A stretch of 6,479 nucleotides of DNA from Microcaldota archaeon (GTDB taxonomy: Archaea > Micrarchaeota > Micrarchaeia > Micrarchaeales > CABMGC01): assembly GCA_030040595.1 (NCBI GenBank), contig JASHTL010000102.1:1-6479 (forward strand), read 5' to 3'. The notes under the pieces are model-generated. The model did not search any database. It was not told the origin of the DNA and saw nothing but the letters and a program-made list of their open reading frames with translations. Below are positions 5,753 through 6,479 of this stretch, one piece after another; within the stretch, counting starts at the first letter, position 1, and the number at the start of each line of letters is the position of its first letter. Made by a program: the position numbers and the translations under genes.

Positions 5753-6088
5753 AAGTCCTATCACTGCGGTGCCCACAGCAATGACCGCTATGCCAAGCCA
5801 CCTGAGCGGAGTGACGCTCTCGCCCAGCAGCAGGAATGCGAGCACGCTGGCGAAGATGTAGCTGATTCCTCCGAAGCTGTAAGCCCAGCTCAGGCTCCTC
5901 CTGCTGAGCGCGTAGAAGTATATCAGGGTTGACATTCCGTATATTACGAGGCCTGCAACAAGATACGCGGCAAGCAGGAGCCCGGAATTGTCCAGTCCCT
6001 CCTTGAAGAGGAACTGGCCCAGGCCCCCTAGGAGCGTGCCCACCACGAGTATTAGGACGAAGAATGCCTTTGACTCGTTTCTCCTCAT
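5747..6088 (-). CDS. Four-helix EamA/SMR-type transporter subunit (second gene of a pair)
   Basis: A 113-residue protein with four membrane helices (about 8-27, 37-60, 66-87 and 94-112), the size of a small multidrug resistance (SMR) subunit or half an EamA carrier. Helix 1 ends GQFLFKEG (24-31), and helix 4 follows the GES motif (89-91) with TPLRWLGIAVIAVG, as in EamA/ArnE-type proteins. The site of the EmrE proton-binding Glu14 aligns with a Gly, so proton-coupled drug export of the EmrE kind is unlikely. Positive residues lie at the N-terminus (R2, R3, K7) and in the middle loop (R63, R64), predicting both ends inside. It starts 9 bp after the other subunit's stop and probably pairs with it. 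Substrate unknown; a lipid-linked sugar flippase role by analogy with ArnE/ArnF is only a suggestion. Confidence 0.8.
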   Translation of the reverse strand: MRRNESKAFFVLILVVGTLLGGLGQFLFKEGLDNSGLLLAAYLVAGLVIYGMSTLIYFYALSRRSLSWAYSFGGISYIFASVLAFLLLGESVTPLRWLGIAVIAVGTAVIGLS

Positions 6089-6097
6089 TTGATCAAC

Positions 6098-6454
6098 CTA
6101 GTATGTTAAGGCCACTATAACGATTCCGATTACGATGATGGCAACCCCTATGGCTCTGTGCAGCGTTACCTCTTCCTTAAGTGCGAACTTGGAGATAAGA
6201 AGCACAAAGACGAAGGCGCTTGCGAAGGTGGGGTATACGAATGAGAGCGCGCTGGTGCTGAGCGCGTATAGGTATATCACGAGCCCTGCAGCGTAGATCC
6301 CCAGGCCGAGAAGCACCTGCTTGTTGCTGATAAGGGTCACGAATCCATGAAGGTTAGCACTGAAGCGCGGCATGCCTCTCTTAAATATGTACTGCGCCAC
6401 TGCCGCAAGGAAAGCGGCGAAAAGCACGATGAGGACCAGAAGTATCTCGTTCAT
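6098..6454 (-). CDS. Four-helix EamA/SMR-type transporter subunit (first gene of a pair)
   Basis: A 118-residue, four-helix membrane protein (about 4-23, 47-65, 70-88 and 101-117). It has AQYIFKRG (20-27) at the end of helix 1 and ALSFVYPTFASAFVFVLL in helix 3, then LKEEVTLHRAIGVAIIVIG (92-110), close in pattern to ArnE-type proteins. Gln21, not Glu, marks helix 1, and no EmrE-like Glu14 is present. Positive residues sit in loop 1 (K25, R26, R30, K45) and loop 3 (K89, K93, R100), with none at the N-terminus or in the middle loop, predicting both ends outside, opposite to its partner. The ATG at 6454 is preceded by AAATTATA (6470-6477), about 20 bp away, a little close for a box A. The true upstream context is cut by the window edge. 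Confidence 0.8.
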   Translation of the reverse strand: MNEILLVLIVLFAAFLAAVAQYIFKRGMPRFSANLHGFVTLISNKQVLLGLGIYAAGLVIYLYALSTSALSFVYPTFASAFVFVLLISKFALKEEVTLHRAIGVAIIVIGIVIVALTY

Positions 6455-6479
6455 ACTCGCCCATTCCGGTATAATTTGG

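Overview
The window looks archaeal, and I suspect a DPANN-type lineage such as Micrarchaeota, though that lineage call is a guess. The grounds are a Cgi121-like KEOPS subunit, a DUF47/PhoU-like protein paired with a PiT-type carrier, an XPF/Hef-like helix-hairpin-helix tail, TATA-like box A elements about 25 bp upstream of start codons with almost no leader, and heavy AGG/ATA codon use. Genes are packed tightly: neighbours on one strand are 3-9 bp apart and convergent stops overlap or lie a few bases apart. No insertion sequence, CRISPR array, rRNA or convincing tRNA is visible.

Layout. Positions 1-1626 (+): the last 22 residues of a helix-hairpin-helix protein, then a DUF47/PhoU-like regulator and a PiT-family transporter, very likely one transcript. 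Positions 1630-2055 (-): a Cgi121-like KEOPS subunit, whose stop lies 3 bp from the transporter stop. Positions 2056-2097: a 42-bp divergent promoter region. Positions 2098-2829 (+): an alpha/beta hydrolase with an intact catalytic triad. Positions 2826-4387 (-): a lemA-htpX pair (LemA membrane protein and HtpX-type zinc protease), whose final stop overlaps the hydrolase stop by 4 bp. Positions 4470-4607 (-): a small acidic, charged 45-residue protein with a well-placed TATA box. Positions 4608-4808: a gene-free stretch with several TATA elements and a hairpin-rich block. Positions 4809-5738 (+): an MscS-type mechanosensitive channel. Positions 5747-6455 (-): two tandem four-helix EamA/SMR-type transporters.

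Working together. Most products are membrane or membrane-associated: phosphate (or related anion) uptake with its PhoU-like partner, membrane protein quality control (HtpX with LemA), osmotic release (MscS), and a paired small transporter. The two small transporters carry opposite positive-charge patterns, as expected of an antiparallel heterodimer. They lack the membrane glutamate of EmrE and resemble ArnE/ArnF-type flippase halves.

Nothing here is clearly a wholly new system. The best leads are the heterodimer-like transporter pair, the short acidic ORF next to lemA-htpX, the structured block ahead of the MscS gene, and the PiT protein, which lacks the aspartates of the family signature and has an odd start junction.
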